From the NCBI GenBank assembly GCA_045636705.1, contig JAZTYA010000017.1, positions 1 to 47,190 on the forward strand: DNA of 47,190 bases. Reading direction: 5' to 3'. The notes under the pieces are model-generated. The model searched no databases, was not told the origin of the DNA, and worked only from the letters and a program-made list of their open reading frames with translations. Position numbers and translations under genes: made by a program. This document shows, in pieces, positions 1-8,365 of this stretch (position 1 is its first letter; each line of letters begins with the position of its first letter). Origin of the DNA: SFWF01 sp045636705 (GTDB lineage Bacteria; Bacillota; Clostridia; Oscillospirales; Acutalibacteraceae).

Positions 1-1516
1 TAGTACCAGTACCGCTTGTCATCCACTGTCTTCTGTCAGAAGCTGTACCGGTTGTGGAATTCTGATAGTAACCGTTGTTAATCTTTTCAACGCCATATCC
101 ATTGTTTGCCTTGTTACCAAGAATAGGTTTATTTAAAGCAAGGTTGTCTTCTGCAATCTTAATTGTATAAGCGGTTTCACCGGGGAAGGTGGTTGCTAAA
201 TCGGTAGAAAGGGTTGTACCAGCATGGTTAATGAAGAAATAATCGCCGTCAGCAACTAAATCGGTAGCAGCCTTTTCAATTGTACCATAAGCGTTACCGC
301 CAACAGAAATGCTATTAATTACATCCTGTGCGGTTAGTCCTAAGCCACCGGGAACAGTGATGGTCTTGTTAGCCTCATCAACAGTAAAGGAAGACTTTAG
401 GTTGTAACCGAAGATTTCCATCTCAAAGAGGTTGATGTCACCACCAGCAGCTGTGATATCAAGAAGAACGTAACGAGCAGCCTTCTGTGTAGAGAAGGTG
501 TGTGCGCCAACGCAAGTAACTGTACGTGAAGCGCTTAACTGATTAGCAGCAACTGCCATTTCTGCCTTAATGTCAGCCAATGCAGAGGTTACAAAATCCA
601 TGCTTAAGCTATCAACAGCATACATAGCGTATGTAAAGGTTCTGTTACCGGTAGCCATTGTTCTAAATGAAATGTTTACAGCAGAAAGGTTATATACGTC
701 ACCTAGGTCAATTAAAAGGTAAGCAGGTGCTCCACCGGGGTACCACTGGTTTACGTTTTCGTTGTTTGCTACAACACCGTCAAATGCATTAAAGCCGTTA
801 GATACAGTCTTAGAAACGCGAACTGCCTTAGCCTTTAAAGAGTCAGTAGCAAGGTTTGAAACGTAGTTGTGTGCAATGTTCTTATCAACTGTGGGGTTGC
901 CACCGTTGGTAGAAACAGAATGTTCGGGTGTGTATTCATAACCGTAGATTTCAAACTCGGCAAGGTTAAGTCCACCAGAACCGTAAGTGAAATCAATCAA
1001 CACGTAACGACCAACTGTTCCATCTGCAGGATACTGAACGTACTGACCAGCAACCTGAGTAGCAGAGGTTAACTTCTTACCTGCCCTAAGTGCGGTATAA
1101 ACGTTAGCCTTATTAGCAAGGCTATATTCAATGCCGGGAAGATAAGATACGGTGTAAATATCGTAAGAATATGTTCTACCACCGTCAGTTCTGGTAAGAA
1201 CGTCAAACTTTGTTAGGTTGTAAACGTCACCTAAGTCAATGATAAGCCAGCCTGTTGCCGGACCGCCAGTCCACCATTGGTTTGCGTTATCGTTTGTTTT
1301 CTTTCCGTCGAACGCATTGTAACCAGGAGCGTCGTTGTTCTGTTCAGAGTAAAGAACTCTGTCGATGTTTGCTTGAACGGATTCATCCATTAAAGCAACG
1401 TTTGTAGACGTAGGTGTTTCCGCAAATACGGAAGTACCCATTAAACATGTGGCACTTGCCACGAGGATGCAAAGAGCAAGAACTAGACCTAATGCTCTTT
1501 TGAAGGTTGTTTTCAT
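1..1516 (-). CDS. Secreted multi-discoidin (F5/8 type C) protein, N-terminal part, cut by the window edge
   Basis: The minus-strand frame is open from the ATG at 1516 to the window edge (505 codons), so the C-terminus is missing. The start follows an AAAGGATGG ribosome site. The N-terminus is a classical signal peptide (MKTTFKRALGLVLALCILVA, cleavage likely after VFAE). Two similar modules follow at about residues 35-165 and 190-345, each with NAFDG, an NQW-(Y/W)-(T/P)GG turn, (L/I)IDLGDVYNLT and a closing RYVLIDFT...EFEIYGY strand. These are typical of F5/8 type C (CBM32-like) domains. After a linker (FTVDEANKTITVPGGLGLTA) a third module begins with NLALNKPI. Such domains usually bind sugars in extracellular carbohydrate-active enzymes or adhesins. 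No catalytic domain is visible in this part. It lies just downstream of the beta-helix lipoprotein gene on the same strand, suggesting a surface glycan locus. Confidence 0.85.
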   Translation of the reverse strand, partial: MKTTFKRALGLVLALCILVASATCLMGTSVFAETPTSTNVALMDESVQANIDRVLYSEQNNDAPGYNAFDGKKTNDNANQWWTGGPATGWLIIDLGDVYNLTKFDVLTRTDGGRTYSYDIYTVSYLPGIEYSLANKANVYTALRAGKKLTSATQVAGQYVQYPADGTVGRYVLIDFTYGSGGLNLAEFEIYGYEYTPEHSVSTNGGNPTVDKNIAHNYVSNLATDSLKAKAVRVSKTVSNGFNAFDGVVANNENVNQWYPGGAPAYLLIDLGDVYNLSAVNISFRTMATGNRTFTYAMYAVDSLSMDFVTSALADIKAEMAVAANQLSASRTVTCVGAHTFSTQKAARYVLLDITAAGGDINLFEMEIFGYNLKSSFTVDEANKTITVPGGLGLTAQDVINSISVGGNAYGTIEKAATDLVADGDYFFINHAGTTLSTDLATTFPGETAYTIKIAEDNLALNKPILGNKANNGYGVEKINNGYYQNSTTGTASDRRQWMTSGTGT

Positions 1517-1541
1517 AATCAACCATCCTTTCGTTTTTTTG

Positions 1542-1569
1542 ATTATATGTGAATTGCTAAAATTTGCAA
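1542..1569 (-). promoter_or_regulatory. Putative promoter of the discoidin gene
   Basis: On the minus strand TTGCAA, 16 bp, then TATAAT, about 25 bp upstream of the start codon. The -35 lies inside the small hairpin that may end the upstream lipoprotein gene. Confidence 0.45.
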
Positions 1570-1579
1570 GGTTTGCAAA
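1556..1579 (-). terminator. Weak hairpin after the beta-helix lipoprotein gene
   Basis: A perfect 7-bp stem (TTTGCAA/TTGCAAA) with a 3-nt loop immediately follows the stop codon on the minus strand, and then UUUU. Short and AU-rich, so termination is probably partial. Confidence 0.35.
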
Positions 1580-1580
1580 A

Positions 1581-3377
1581 TTAATCAAGTCCAACCGATT
1601 TAGGATTAGAGTCAATGTTTGCGATTTCCGCTTTCATTTGTGACAAGCTTTCAACCTTTACGATTTGCTTATTTGCAAACCAGATACTTGCCATCTTGCT
1701 TGACTGCTGATAGTAGGTATTGTTTCTAACTGTTACCCTACCGGACACGTTAGGCTCAACAAAGCTCACAAGGTATTTCCAAGAGGTATCAAAAATGTTG
1801 TTTTCGATAACAAAGTTTTCTGCAGGGAAGATACCAACGCCTGTGTTTGTTGCCCAACCATTAATTGCTGCAACGGCTGTTGACTGGTCGGTCTCGCCAA
1901 CACGAGCATAACCAGGTTTGCTCCAACCCAAACCTGAGAAGCGAATGATGTTGCCGGTGTAAACAGTGTTTTTAATAGTACTTCCGTTACTGCCTTGACC
2001 CGCAAAGTACTCAATACCATAAATACAATACTCAATAAGGTTATCCTTATAAGTTATGTTTTGCTGAACGTTTGGTTTGCCGTCTTTTCTTTGTCCCTGA
2101 TTGGTGATACCTGCGTCAAAGCACTGATATACCCAACAATTTTCAACTGTAACGTTATTTGTGTCTAGCCAGAACTCAATACCGTTACCTAGAGGAACTG
2201 AACCGCCGACGCCACCGATATAACCAACTTCGCAGTTTCTAACGGTTATATTCTCACAGAACGGGAAAGACATACCATGTTTTCCGCCGTATTTAATGCA
2301 AATATTTTCAACGATTATATTGCTAGCGCCGTTTGTGCTAGTATGAAGAATGTGGTCAAAACCACTGATTTCGATGCTATCATGAAGTTTTGCAGGGTTG
2401 TCAGGAACACGAAGATAAAGTGTGCCGCCTGAGAATATGTAGACGTATTCGGTAGCAGTGTTTCTGTTTGAGGCCTTTGTTGCAACCTTAACGCCGTGGT
2501 CGAATACAATCTGACCAATATCCCTTTCATCAACCTTTGTTTCCCAATAACCGGCTTTGGTTGTAGACTTTGTCCAAAGGGACTCATCTGCATAGTTCTT
2601 CTTTGAACCATAGATACAGGGCTTAGGACCTGAACCATAAGCGCCGTAAGAGGTGTTGGACTTAAGTTGTAACGAACCTCTGTATACACCGCCACGTTCA
2701 AAAAGAACAACCGAGTTGTTAGGCATAAAGGCAGAGTTTACCTTGTTAATTGTTTTCCAAGCTGAATCAGGCGAAGTTCCGGTGTTATAGTCGTTACCTT
2801 TGTAGGAAACATAATATGTTTTCGAACCTTTTAATCCTGAGTCCTTAGAGTTAATGATTTTTTGGCGAAGCGCATTTGCCTCTGAATCATACTTACTTGT
2901 CTGCTTGTTGTAAAGTACGGTATCATTGCCGCAGTTTGGCTCTTCGTACTCTTCCTCAGGCTCCTCCGGTTCTTGCTCTTCGGGTTCTTCGGGGTCTGAA
3001 AACGTTTCTTTAGAAGAAGTGTGGCTAGAGGTGGTAACCGTTTCCTCGTCCTCCTCATCTTCTTCATCCTCTTCTACAGTTGAAGATGTTCTTGAAGAAG
3101 TTTTTGAAGACGTCTTCGAAGAAGTGAATCTTGAAGAGGTCTTTGAGGAAGTCTTAGACGAAGTCTTTGAAGAAGTCTTTGAAGAAGTTTCATCCTCTTC
3201 TTCCTCTTCTTCCTCCTCGTCGCTCTCTGTTTCGTCAGAGGTGGTGATTTCCGAGCTTTCTTCTATTATAGAAGAAGCGCCAACGTCAGCCGTTGGGTCA
3301 CCCTCACATCCGACAAAACACACTAACAGCAACGCTGCAAGCATGAGCGTGAAAACTCTCATTAAATTGTGTTTCAT
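1581..3377 (-). CDS. Lipoprotein with Glu/Ser-Thr linker and right-handed parallel beta-helix domain
   Basis: 598 aa from the ATG at 3377, chosen because AAGGAG lies 7 nt upstream. The longer frame upstream has no ribosome site. The N-terminus (MKHNLMRVFTLMLAALLLVC) ends in a lipobox-like FVGC, so it is probably a diacylated surface lipoprotein. Residues about 30-140 are low complexity: acidic runs alternate with SKTSS/SRTSS repeats, a likely wall-spanning flexible linker. From about residue 160 the motif YYVSYKGNDYNTGTSPDSAW opens a beta-helix domain of the pectate-lyase-like superfamily, with repeated asparagine-ladder turns (NITVRNCEV, NNVTVENCWV, NFVIENNIF). Many such proteins are polysaccharide lyases or glycan binders, but no family-specific catalytic residues could be assigned. 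The divergent AraC gene at 3542 is a candidate regulator. Confidence 0.8.
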   Translation of the reverse strand: MKHNLMRVFTLMLAALLLVCFVGCEGDPTADVGASSIIEESSEITTSDETESDEEEEEEEEDETSSKTSSKTSSKTSSKTSSRFTSSKTSSKTSSRTSSTVEEDEEDEEDEETVTTSSHTSSKETFSDPEEPEEQEPEEPEEEYEEPNCGNDTVLYNKQTSKYDSEANALRQKIINSKDSGLKGSKTYYVSYKGNDYNTGTSPDSAWKTINKVNSAFMPNNSVVLFERGGVYRGSLQLKSNTSYGAYGSGPKPCIYGSKKNYADESLWTKSTTKAGYWETKVDERDIGQIVFDHGVKVATKASNRNTATEYVYIFSGGTLYLRVPDNPAKLHDSIEISGFDHILHTSTNGASNIIVENICIKYGGKHGMSFPFCENITVRNCEVGYIGGVGGSVPLGNGIEFWLDTNNVTVENCWVYQCFDAGITNQGQRKDGKPNVQQNITYKDNLIEYCIYGIEYFAGQGSNGSTIKNTVYTGNIIRFSGLGWSKPGYARVGETDQSTAVAAINGWATNTGVGIFPAENFVIENNIFDTSWKYLVSFVEPNVSGRVTVRNNTYYQQSSKMASIWFANKQIVKVESLSQMKAEIANIDSNPKSVGLD

Positions 3378-3458
3378 GGGGTTTCTCCTTTTTGAATTGC
3401 GTTGTGGCTCAACTATTTTGCCTAAAAACGGCCACAAAACTGTTGATTTTATATCGAT

Positions 3459-3474
3459 TATATGATACCATATA
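3459..3474. promoter_or_regulatory. Palindrome in the lipoprotein/araC divergent intergenic region
   Basis: TATATG-N4-CATATA lies between the divergent start codons and overlaps a TATAAT-like -10 for the minus-strand lipoprotein gene. It could be a binding site for the adjacent AraC-type regulator, but AraC sites are usually direct repeats and the element is AT-rich, so chance is possible. Confidence 0.25.
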
Positions 3475-3541
3475 GTCAGAAAAAAGTATAGCATTTTATT
3501 TCTCAGTTTTAGCACAAAATTAACTTGTGAGGTATTTTTAT

Positions 3542-4375
3542 ATGTTTTATGGTTCAAATCCCCTTGCGGTAGTCTATAATAGCTCGGGTGTTTTCACAAG
3601 AAAGGACAACACCTTTAACGCTAACAAAAAATGCTTTGATATGCACTGGCACGACCGTTTTGAATTCATTGCAATTCATAGTGGCTCTTTAAGCGTTGAT
3701 ATGGGACAAAGGCAGGCTTTTGCCCCCTCGGGTTCGGTTGTTATCATACCTCCAAAGCAGTCCCACTCTGCCGGTGCTTTAAGCAAAGGAGTGCGTTACA
3801 CCTCGGTTTCATTTGATTTAAGGTCGTTTTATAATCAGACTGCTACCTGCTCTAGTTTGTTGCCTTTAATATTCGAAGGTAAGATGCAGTTTGAGGTTTT
3901 TACAAAATCTGCTGAGATTTTTGATTTGGTTTTATCTATTTCTAAAGAGAACGACAGCTTTTCAGGACAGATAGAGATTGTCAGCAAGATTTACAAGCTT
4001 ATTTCTTTAATTGTTGAAAACTGTGCTGTTGAAATGGATGAAAGTTTAGATAATCAAAATAACTTTACTAAGGTTATTGAATACATAAAGGCAAATTACC
4101 AGTCCAACATTACTACAAATGAGCTTTGCAAAATGTTTGGTTACACAAAACCTTACTTTTGTCGCAGATTTAAAGAAAGCACCGGCGTCTCCCCTATGCT
4201 TTATTTGAAGGCTCGCCGTCTAGAGGCTGCTTGTGAGCTCTTGCAAAAGGAGAATACAAGCATTGGCGATATTTCATCCGCCTGCGGATTTAACGACCCG
4301 AACTATTTTACCCGTTGCTTTAAGGGGCACTTTGGCATATCCCCTGCTGAGTACCGAAAGCAATCCAAAGGTTAA
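3542..4375 (+). CDS. AraC-family transcriptional regulator (cupin sensor plus double HTH)
   Basis: 277 aa from the ATG at 3542, preceded by GAGGT. A GTG at 3527 would place the start on the ribosome site itself. The N-terminal half (residues about 20-140) has the cupin-type sensor pattern of sugar-responsive AraC proteins (MHWHDRFEFIAIHSG, then PPKQSHSAG). The C-terminal 100 residues form the two-helix-turn-helix domain: TTNELCKMFGYTKPYFCRRF and then IGDISSACGFNDPNYFTRCF, ending FGISPAEYRKQ. Regulators of this kind usually activate genes for uptake or breakdown of a carbohydrate. It is divergent from the beta-helix lipoprotein gene, which with the discoidin gene is the obvious candidate target. 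The effector cannot be inferred. Confidence 0.9.
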   Translation: MFYGSNPLAVVYNSSGVFTRKDNTFNANKKCFDMHWHDRFEFIAIHSGSLSVDMGQRQAFAPSGSVVIIPPKQSHSAGALSKGVRYTSVSFDLRSFYNQTATCSSLLPLIFEGKMQFEVFTKSAEIFDLVLSISKENDSFSGQIEIVSKIYKLISLIVENCAVEMDESLDNQNNFTKVIEYIKANYQSNITTNELCKMFGYTKPYFCRRFKESTGVSPMLYLKARRLEAACELLQKENTSIGDISSACGFNDPNYFTRCFKGHFGISPAEYRKQSKG

Positions 4376-4434
4376 TTATGTATATGTATATGTATTATAT
4401 ATAATATATATTATTAAGTATCGTTAAAAATAAA

Positions 4435-4465
4435 AAAGGCACACCGATGATTTCGGTGTGCCTTT
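4435..4465. terminator. Bidirectional terminator between araC and the cation exchanger
   Basis: A 13-bp perfect stem (AAAGGCACACCGA / TCGGTGTGCCTTT) with a 5-nt loop, A-rich on one side and T-rich on the other, between convergent genes. Confidence 0.75.
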
Positions 4466-4473
4466 ATCTTTAA

Positions 4474-5460
4474 TTAGAATGAGCGCATAATTATATAAGC
4501 AAGGTATCCTGCATAGATTAGCACCGAAGCGCCACCCTTTACCTTTTGGAGTTTTGTGCCGTGTGCAGAAAAGGCGTACATAATTAATGTTGTGCCCAGT
4601 AGGATTACTGTGTCTATAAATATTCCCGAGGCTAAATCTACCTCGATGGGATTAATGGTTCCCGCCATACCTAATATAAATAACAGATTAAAGAGGTTTG
4701 AGCCGATTACATTGCCGACAGCCATATCGCACTCGCCTTTTTTAGCGGCCACTATGGATGTTACGAGTTCGGGCAAGGATGTGCCACAGGCAACTATTGT
4801 CAAGCCTATGAGCATTGGGCTCATTCCAAAGGATGCGGCTATTGCCGATGCCGAGTCAACAACTGCATCGCCGCCAACGATTACAAGCGAAATTCCGACT
4901 AAAAGGAAGATTATACTTTTTGTCCAAGATGCTGTTTTTACTTCATCCTCAACTGCGGTACGGTTTTTAATTGTCTTAAATACAACATAACCGATATAAA
5001 CCACGAAGAGAACAAGCAATACTATTCCTTCAAGACGGCTTATCGCAGGTTTGCCATCCGATAATGGGAAAAGGATTATCATAACGGCTACTGCAGCGGT
5101 GGCAATTAGGTTCCAAGGGTAATCGCGTACTAAGATTTCCTTTGTTGTGGGAACCTTGGTCATTAGCATGCAAAATCCTAAAACTACTAAAAGATTAAAT
5201 AGGTTTGAGCCGATTACGTTGCCGAGCGCTATTTCGTTTGCACCACCGACAGATGCCGAAATGCTAACTGCAGCTTCGGGAGCGCTAGTTCCCATTGCGA
5301 CGATTGTAAGACCGATGATTGCAGGCGCTATGCCAAGCTTCTTTGCCATTGAGGCTGCGCCGTCAACAAACATATCGGCACCTTTAATTAGCGCTACAAA
5401 TGCCACTACTAAAACTATATAGGGCATTACGGGGTTTAAAGTTATGATGCTTTCTAACAA
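4474..5460 (-). CDS. Calcium/sodium (cation) antiporter of the CaCA superfamily, YrbG-like
   Basis: 328 aa starting at a TTG (5460) that follows AAGGAGG by 8 nt. The frame is open further upstream, but that stretch is the riboswitch terminator and not protein. The protein is a membrane exchanger with two homologous halves, each carrying the alpha-repeat signature: GLTIVAMGTSAPEAAVSISA...GNVIGSNLFN near the N-terminus and GLTIVACGTSLPELVTSIVA...GNVIGSNLFN in the second half. About ten membrane segments are expected. CaCA exchangers of this subfamily swap Ca2+ or a related cation for Na+/H+. The Mn2+ riboswitch in its leader suggests that the physiological cargo here may be Mn2+, exported when the metal is in excess. 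That last point is inference from the leader. Confidence 0.88.
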   Translation of the reverse strand: MLESIITLNPVMPYIVLVVAFVALIKGADMFVDGAASMAKKLGIAPAIIGLTIVAMGTSAPEAAVSISASVGGANEIALGNVIGSNLFNLLVVLGFCMLMTKVPTTKEILVRDYPWNLIATAAVAVMIILFPLSDGKPAISRLEGIVLLVLFVVYIGYVVFKTIKNRTAVEDEVKTASWTKSIIFLLVGISLVIVGGDAVVDSASAIAASFGMSPMLIGLTIVACGTSLPELVTSIVAAKKGECDMAVGNVIGSNLFNLLFILGMAGTINPIEVDLASGIFIDTVILLGTTLIMYAFSAHGTKLQKVKGGASVLIYAGYLAYIIMRSF

Positions 5461-5488
5461 AATAAATTCCTCCTTAAAATACTTTGGA

Positions 5489-5534
5489 TAAAAAAAACGA
5501 CCATTATTGTATGCCAAAACACACAATAATAGTC
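5489..5534 (-). terminator. Terminator of the Mn2+ riboswitch expression platform
   Basis: On the minus strand a 15-bp stem (GACTATTATTGTGTG / CATACAATAATGGTC, one G-U pair) with a 6-nt loop runs into eight U residues, ending about 30 nt before the exchanger start codon. Its 5' arm can also pair with the GGGAGTAGTC segment of the aptamer, giving a ligand-controlled switch. Confidence 0.8.
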
Positions 5535-5623
5535 TTGTCAATTACTGTAAAACCCGACTCATATTTGAGTGTGATGACGAGTTTTACAACGCTTAATAAG
5601 CGGTGACTACTCCCTAAATATCT
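5489..5623 (-). promoter_or_regulatory. yybP-ykoY (manganese) riboswitch upstream of the cation antiporter
   Basis: The minus-strand leader carries the yybP-ykoY landmarks in order: GGGAGTAG (5607-5614), a hairpin CGCTT-N3-AAGCG (5590-5602), a perfect helix TGTAAAAC/GTTTTACA (5581-5588 with 5546-5553), the conserved CGTCA (5575-5579), a hairpin ACTCA-loop-TGAGT (5557-5570) and CGG (5554-5556), followed by a transcription terminator. This arrangement follows the Bacillus yybP leader as remembered. Members of this class bind Mn2+ and turn on Mn exporters by preventing termination. The recognition is by eye, without a covariance model. Confidence 0.78.
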
Positions 5624-5629
5624 GTTAAT

Positions 5630-5658
5630 ATTTTATTCTTTTAAGAAAAATTTGTCAA
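5630..5658 (-). promoter_or_regulatory. Promoter for the riboswitch-antiporter transcript
   Basis: On the minus strand TTGACA, 17 bp, TAAAAT. The start would fall near 5623, so the transcript begins just before the aptamer. Confidence 0.65.
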
Positions 5659-5665
5659 GTATTAT

Positions 5666-5694
5666 TTGCTAATTTTAAAAAAATGCTGTATAAT
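5666..5694 (+). promoter_or_regulatory. Putative gtrA promoter
   Basis: TTGCTA, 17 bp, TATAAT, about 26 bp before the gtrA start codon. Confidence 0.5.
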
Positions 5695-5720
5695 AATTTT
5701 ATTCTGAAAGGCGGTGCATT

Positions 5721-6131
5721 ATGCAGAGTTTGATAACGCTTATCAAAAAATATAAAGAGATTTTGCTTTATTTGATTTTTGGTGCCCTTACTACCCTTGT
5801 AAATTTTGTTACCTATTTCCTTTTTTATAATATGCTTTTCTTTAGCAACGTGTCATCAACAATTATTTCTTGGGTGTTTTCGGTAATATTTGCTTATATC
5901 ACTAACAAACTTTTTGTTTTTGAAAGTCGGTCATTTAAAGCGGATATTCTTTTAAAAGAAGCCTTTGCATTTTTTGCAGCACGAGCTTTTTCGGGTGTTT
6001 TAGATGTTGCCTTTATGTATTTTACAGTTGATGTGCTTCTTTTTGACGGAAACATTTGCAAAATAGTATCGAATGTTTTTGTAATTATACTGAACTATAT
6101 ATTCAGTAAACTTTGGATATTTAAAAAATAG
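5721..6131 (+). CDS. GtrA-family small membrane protein
   Basis: 136 aa after AAAGGCGG. Four hydrophobic segments are spread through the protein (about residues 12-32, 38-60, 75-98, 108-128), with the family pattern LLYLIFGALTTLVNFVTYFL at the first helix, ITNKLFVFES in the middle, and a basic end (NYIFSKLWIFKK) matching the usual GtrA C-terminus. GtrA proteins are thought to help flip or transfer polyprenyl-linked sugars for cell-surface polysaccharide or wall teichoic-acid glycosylation. The gene stands alone with its own promoter and terminator, and no glycosyltransferase is adjacent, so its partner is unknown. Confidence 0.88.
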   Translation: MQSLITLIKKYKEILLYLIFGALTTLVNFVTYFLFYNMLFFSNVSSTIISWVFSVIFAYITNKLFVFESRSFKADILLKEAFAFFAARAFSGVLDVAFMYFTVDVLLFDGNICKIVSNVFVIILNYIFSKLWIFKK

Positions 6132-6136
6132 ATATA

Positions 6137-6165
6137 AAAAGCCTCGGGAAAATCCCGAGGCTTTT
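6137..6165. terminator. Bidirectional terminator between gtrA and pnp
   Basis: A 13-bp perfect stem AAAAGCCTCGGGA / TCCCGAGGCTTTT with an AAA loop between the convergent genes. Confidence 0.82.
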
Positions 6166-6174
6166 ACTTTTTAA

Positions 6175-8343
6175 TTATCTTTTGTTGCGAAAACCTTTGC
6201 GCTGTCTTGGAGCCTTTTCCTCTGCTCCGTCATCTTCAACAACTGCGCCTTCGATTTCAACCAAAGCATCTCTACGAGAAAGATTGATTCTTCCCTGGTC
6301 GTCGATTTCGGTAACCTTAACGATAACCTCATCGCCAACTGTTACAACATCCTCAACCTTTTCGGTGCGCTTAACGTCAAGCTTAGAGATGTGAACAAGG
6401 CCTTCCTTACCGGGAGCAATTTCAACAAACGCGCCGAAGGTCATAAGGCGGGTTACTCTGCCTCTGTAGATAGCGCCGATTTCGGGGTCGTTGGCTATTG
6501 TTTCAACAATCATAAGAGCGCGCTCTGCGTTTTCCTTATTGATTGCGGTAATAAACACCTTTCCGTCATCATCGATATCAATCTTACATTCGCAGTCTGC
6601 CTGAATCTTTTGAATAACCTTTCCGCCTGAACCGATAACCTCACGAATCTTGTCGGGATGAATGGTGGTGGAAAGCATCTTTGGAGCATACTCGCTAACG
6701 TCACTTCTAGGCTCTGCAATAGCCTTGAGCATAACTTCATCAAGGATATAGTCACGAGCGGTGTGAGTCTTAGCTAAAGCTTCCTTAATGATTTCAGGTG
6801 TAAGACCATGAACCTTTAAGTCCATCTGGATTGCAGTGATACCCTTCTTGGTACCGGCAACCTTAAAGTCCATATCGCCGTGGAAATCTTCAAGACCCTG
6901 AATGTCAACCATTGTCATCCAACGGTCGCCTTCGGTGATAAGTCCGCAAGAAATACCTGCAACGGGAGCCTTAATCGGAACACCTGCATCCATAAGTGCA
7001 AGGGTCGAACCACAGATAGAACCCTGTGAGGTTGAACCGTTAGAAGAAAGAATCTCGGAAACGAGTCTGATTGTATAGGGGAACTCTTCAGCAGAAGGAA
7101 TTACAGGAAGTAATGCGCGTTCTGCAAGAGCGCCGTGACCGATTTCTCTACGGCCGGGGCCACGTGAAGGCTTGGTCTCGCCTACTGAATATGCAGGCAT
7201 ATTGTAGTGGTGAATGTATCTCTTCTCGGTTTCGTTGTCGATGCCGTCGAGAAGCTGACTGTCACGCATAGAACCTAAAGTTGCGATGGTTAAAACCTGT
7301 GTCTGTCCACGAGCAAAAAGTCCTGAACCGTGAACTCTTGGTAGAAGGCCTACTTCACTGTAAAGAGGACGGATATCGTTAATGCCACGACCGTCAACAC
7401 GCTTGCCTTCATCTAATAACCAACGACGTACAACAAACTTCTGAAGCTTGTACATACAGTCGTCAATCTTCATTTCCTGCTCGGGATAAATTTCGTCAAA
7501 TTTCTCATGAACCTTATCGTAGATAGGAAGCATTCTTTCATCACGAACGGTCTTATCATCGGTGTCAAGAGCATATTTTACATCGTCAATAGCAAATTCC
7601 TTGATTGCTTCAAACATCTCGGTATCGGGGTTTGAAGATTCAAAAGTGAACTTGGGCTTGCCAATTTCTGCTACGATTGAGTTGATGAAGTTTACTATCT
7701 TCTGGTTTTCCTCGTGGCCCTTCATAATTGCATCGAACATAAGGTCATCGGGGATTTCGTAAGCGCCTGCTTCAATCATTGCAACCAAGTCAGCGGTTGA
7801 AGCAACGGTTAGCTGAAGTTCGTTCTTTGGCTGCTGTTCAGCTGTTGGGTTTAAAACGATTTGGCCGTCTACGTAGCCTACGCTGATACCCGAAATGGGT
7901 CCTTCCCATGGAATATCAGAAATAGAAAGAGCGATAGATGCACCAATCATAGCGGTAATCTCAGGTGAGCAATCTGCATCAACCGACATTACGGTACAAA
8001 CTAAAGATACATCGTTACGCATATCCTTTGGGAACAAAGGACGAACAGGACGGTCAATAACACGTGAAGCTAAAATTGCCTTATCGGTGGGCTTGCCTTC
8101 ACGACGTGTGAACGAACCGGGGATTCTACCTACAGAGTAAAGCTTTTCCTCAAAGTCTACAGACAAAGGAAGGAAATCAATACCATCTCTGGGCTTTGCA
8201 GATGCAGTAGCCGCACAGAAAACTGAAGTCTCACCATAGCGAACAAGACATGAGCCGTTTGCTAAAAGACCCATTTTGCCGATTTCAACCTTTAAAGGAC
8301 GGCCTGCAAATTCGGTTTCAAAAATTCTAAAATTCTCGTACAT
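6175..8343 (-). CDS. pnp: Polyribonucleotide nucleotidyltransferase (PNPase)
   Basis: 722 aa, normal length, from an ATG with GGAGG 6 nt upstream. PNPase degrades RNA phosphorolytically from the 3' end as a trimer. The order is standard: first RNase PH-like domain (about 10-140), an alpha-helical domain, the catalytic second RNase PH domain (about 325-460, with GRGINDIRPL, ARGQTQVL and PSRGPGRREIGHGALAERAL), a KH domain (about 555-615, IREVIGSGGKVIQKIQ) and an S1 domain (about 622-690, YRGRVTRLMTFGAFVEIAPG). The tail is basic (RQRKGFRNKR). It is downstream of rpsO, the classical rpsO-pnp order, and its leader contains a long imperfect hairpin that may serve in autoregulation. Confidence 0.98.
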   Translation of the reverse strand: MYENFRIFETEFAGRPLKVEIGKMGLLANGSCLVRYGETSVFCAATASAKPRDGIDFLPLSVDFEEKLYSVGRIPGSFTRREGKPTDKAILASRVIDRPVRPLFPKDMRNDVSLVCTVMSVDADCSPEITAMIGASIALSISDIPWEGPISGISVGYVDGQIVLNPTAEQQPKNELQLTVASTADLVAMIEAGAYEIPDDLMFDAIMKGHEENQKIVNFINSIVAEIGKPKFTFESSNPDTEMFEAIKEFAIDDVKYALDTDDKTVRDERMLPIYDKVHEKFDEIYPEQEMKIDDCMYKLQKFVVRRWLLDEGKRVDGRGINDIRPLYSEVGLLPRVHGSGLFARGQTQVLTIATLGSMRDSQLLDGIDNETEKRYIHHYNMPAYSVGETKPSRGPGRREIGHGALAERALLPVIPSAEEFPYTIRLVSEILSSNGSTSQGSICGSTLALMDAGVPIKAPVAGISCGLITEGDRWMTMVDIQGLEDFHGDMDFKVAGTKKGITAIQMDLKVHGLTPEIIKEALAKTHTARDYILDEVMLKAIAEPRSDVSEYAPKMLSTTIHPDKIREVIGSGGKVIQKIQADCECKIDIDDDGKVFITAINKENAERALMIVETIANDPEIGAIYRGRVTRLMTFGAFVEIAPGKEGLVHISKLDVKRTEKVEDVVTVGDEVIVKVTEIDDQGRINLSRRDALVEIEGAVVEDDGAEEKAPRQRKGFRNKR

Positions 8344-8365
8344 TTTTTACCTCCAAATTATTTTT

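Noticed and set aside
2926..3465. Long plus-strand ORF (179 codons) rich in Ser and Glu/Val repeats
   Set aside because: It is the antisense shadow of the Glu/Ser-Thr linker of the lipoprotein gene. It has no ribosome site and mirrors the repeat.
5461..5541. N-terminal extension of the cation antiporter frame
   Set aside because: The bases form the riboswitch terminator, and a good ribosome site marks the TTG at 5460.
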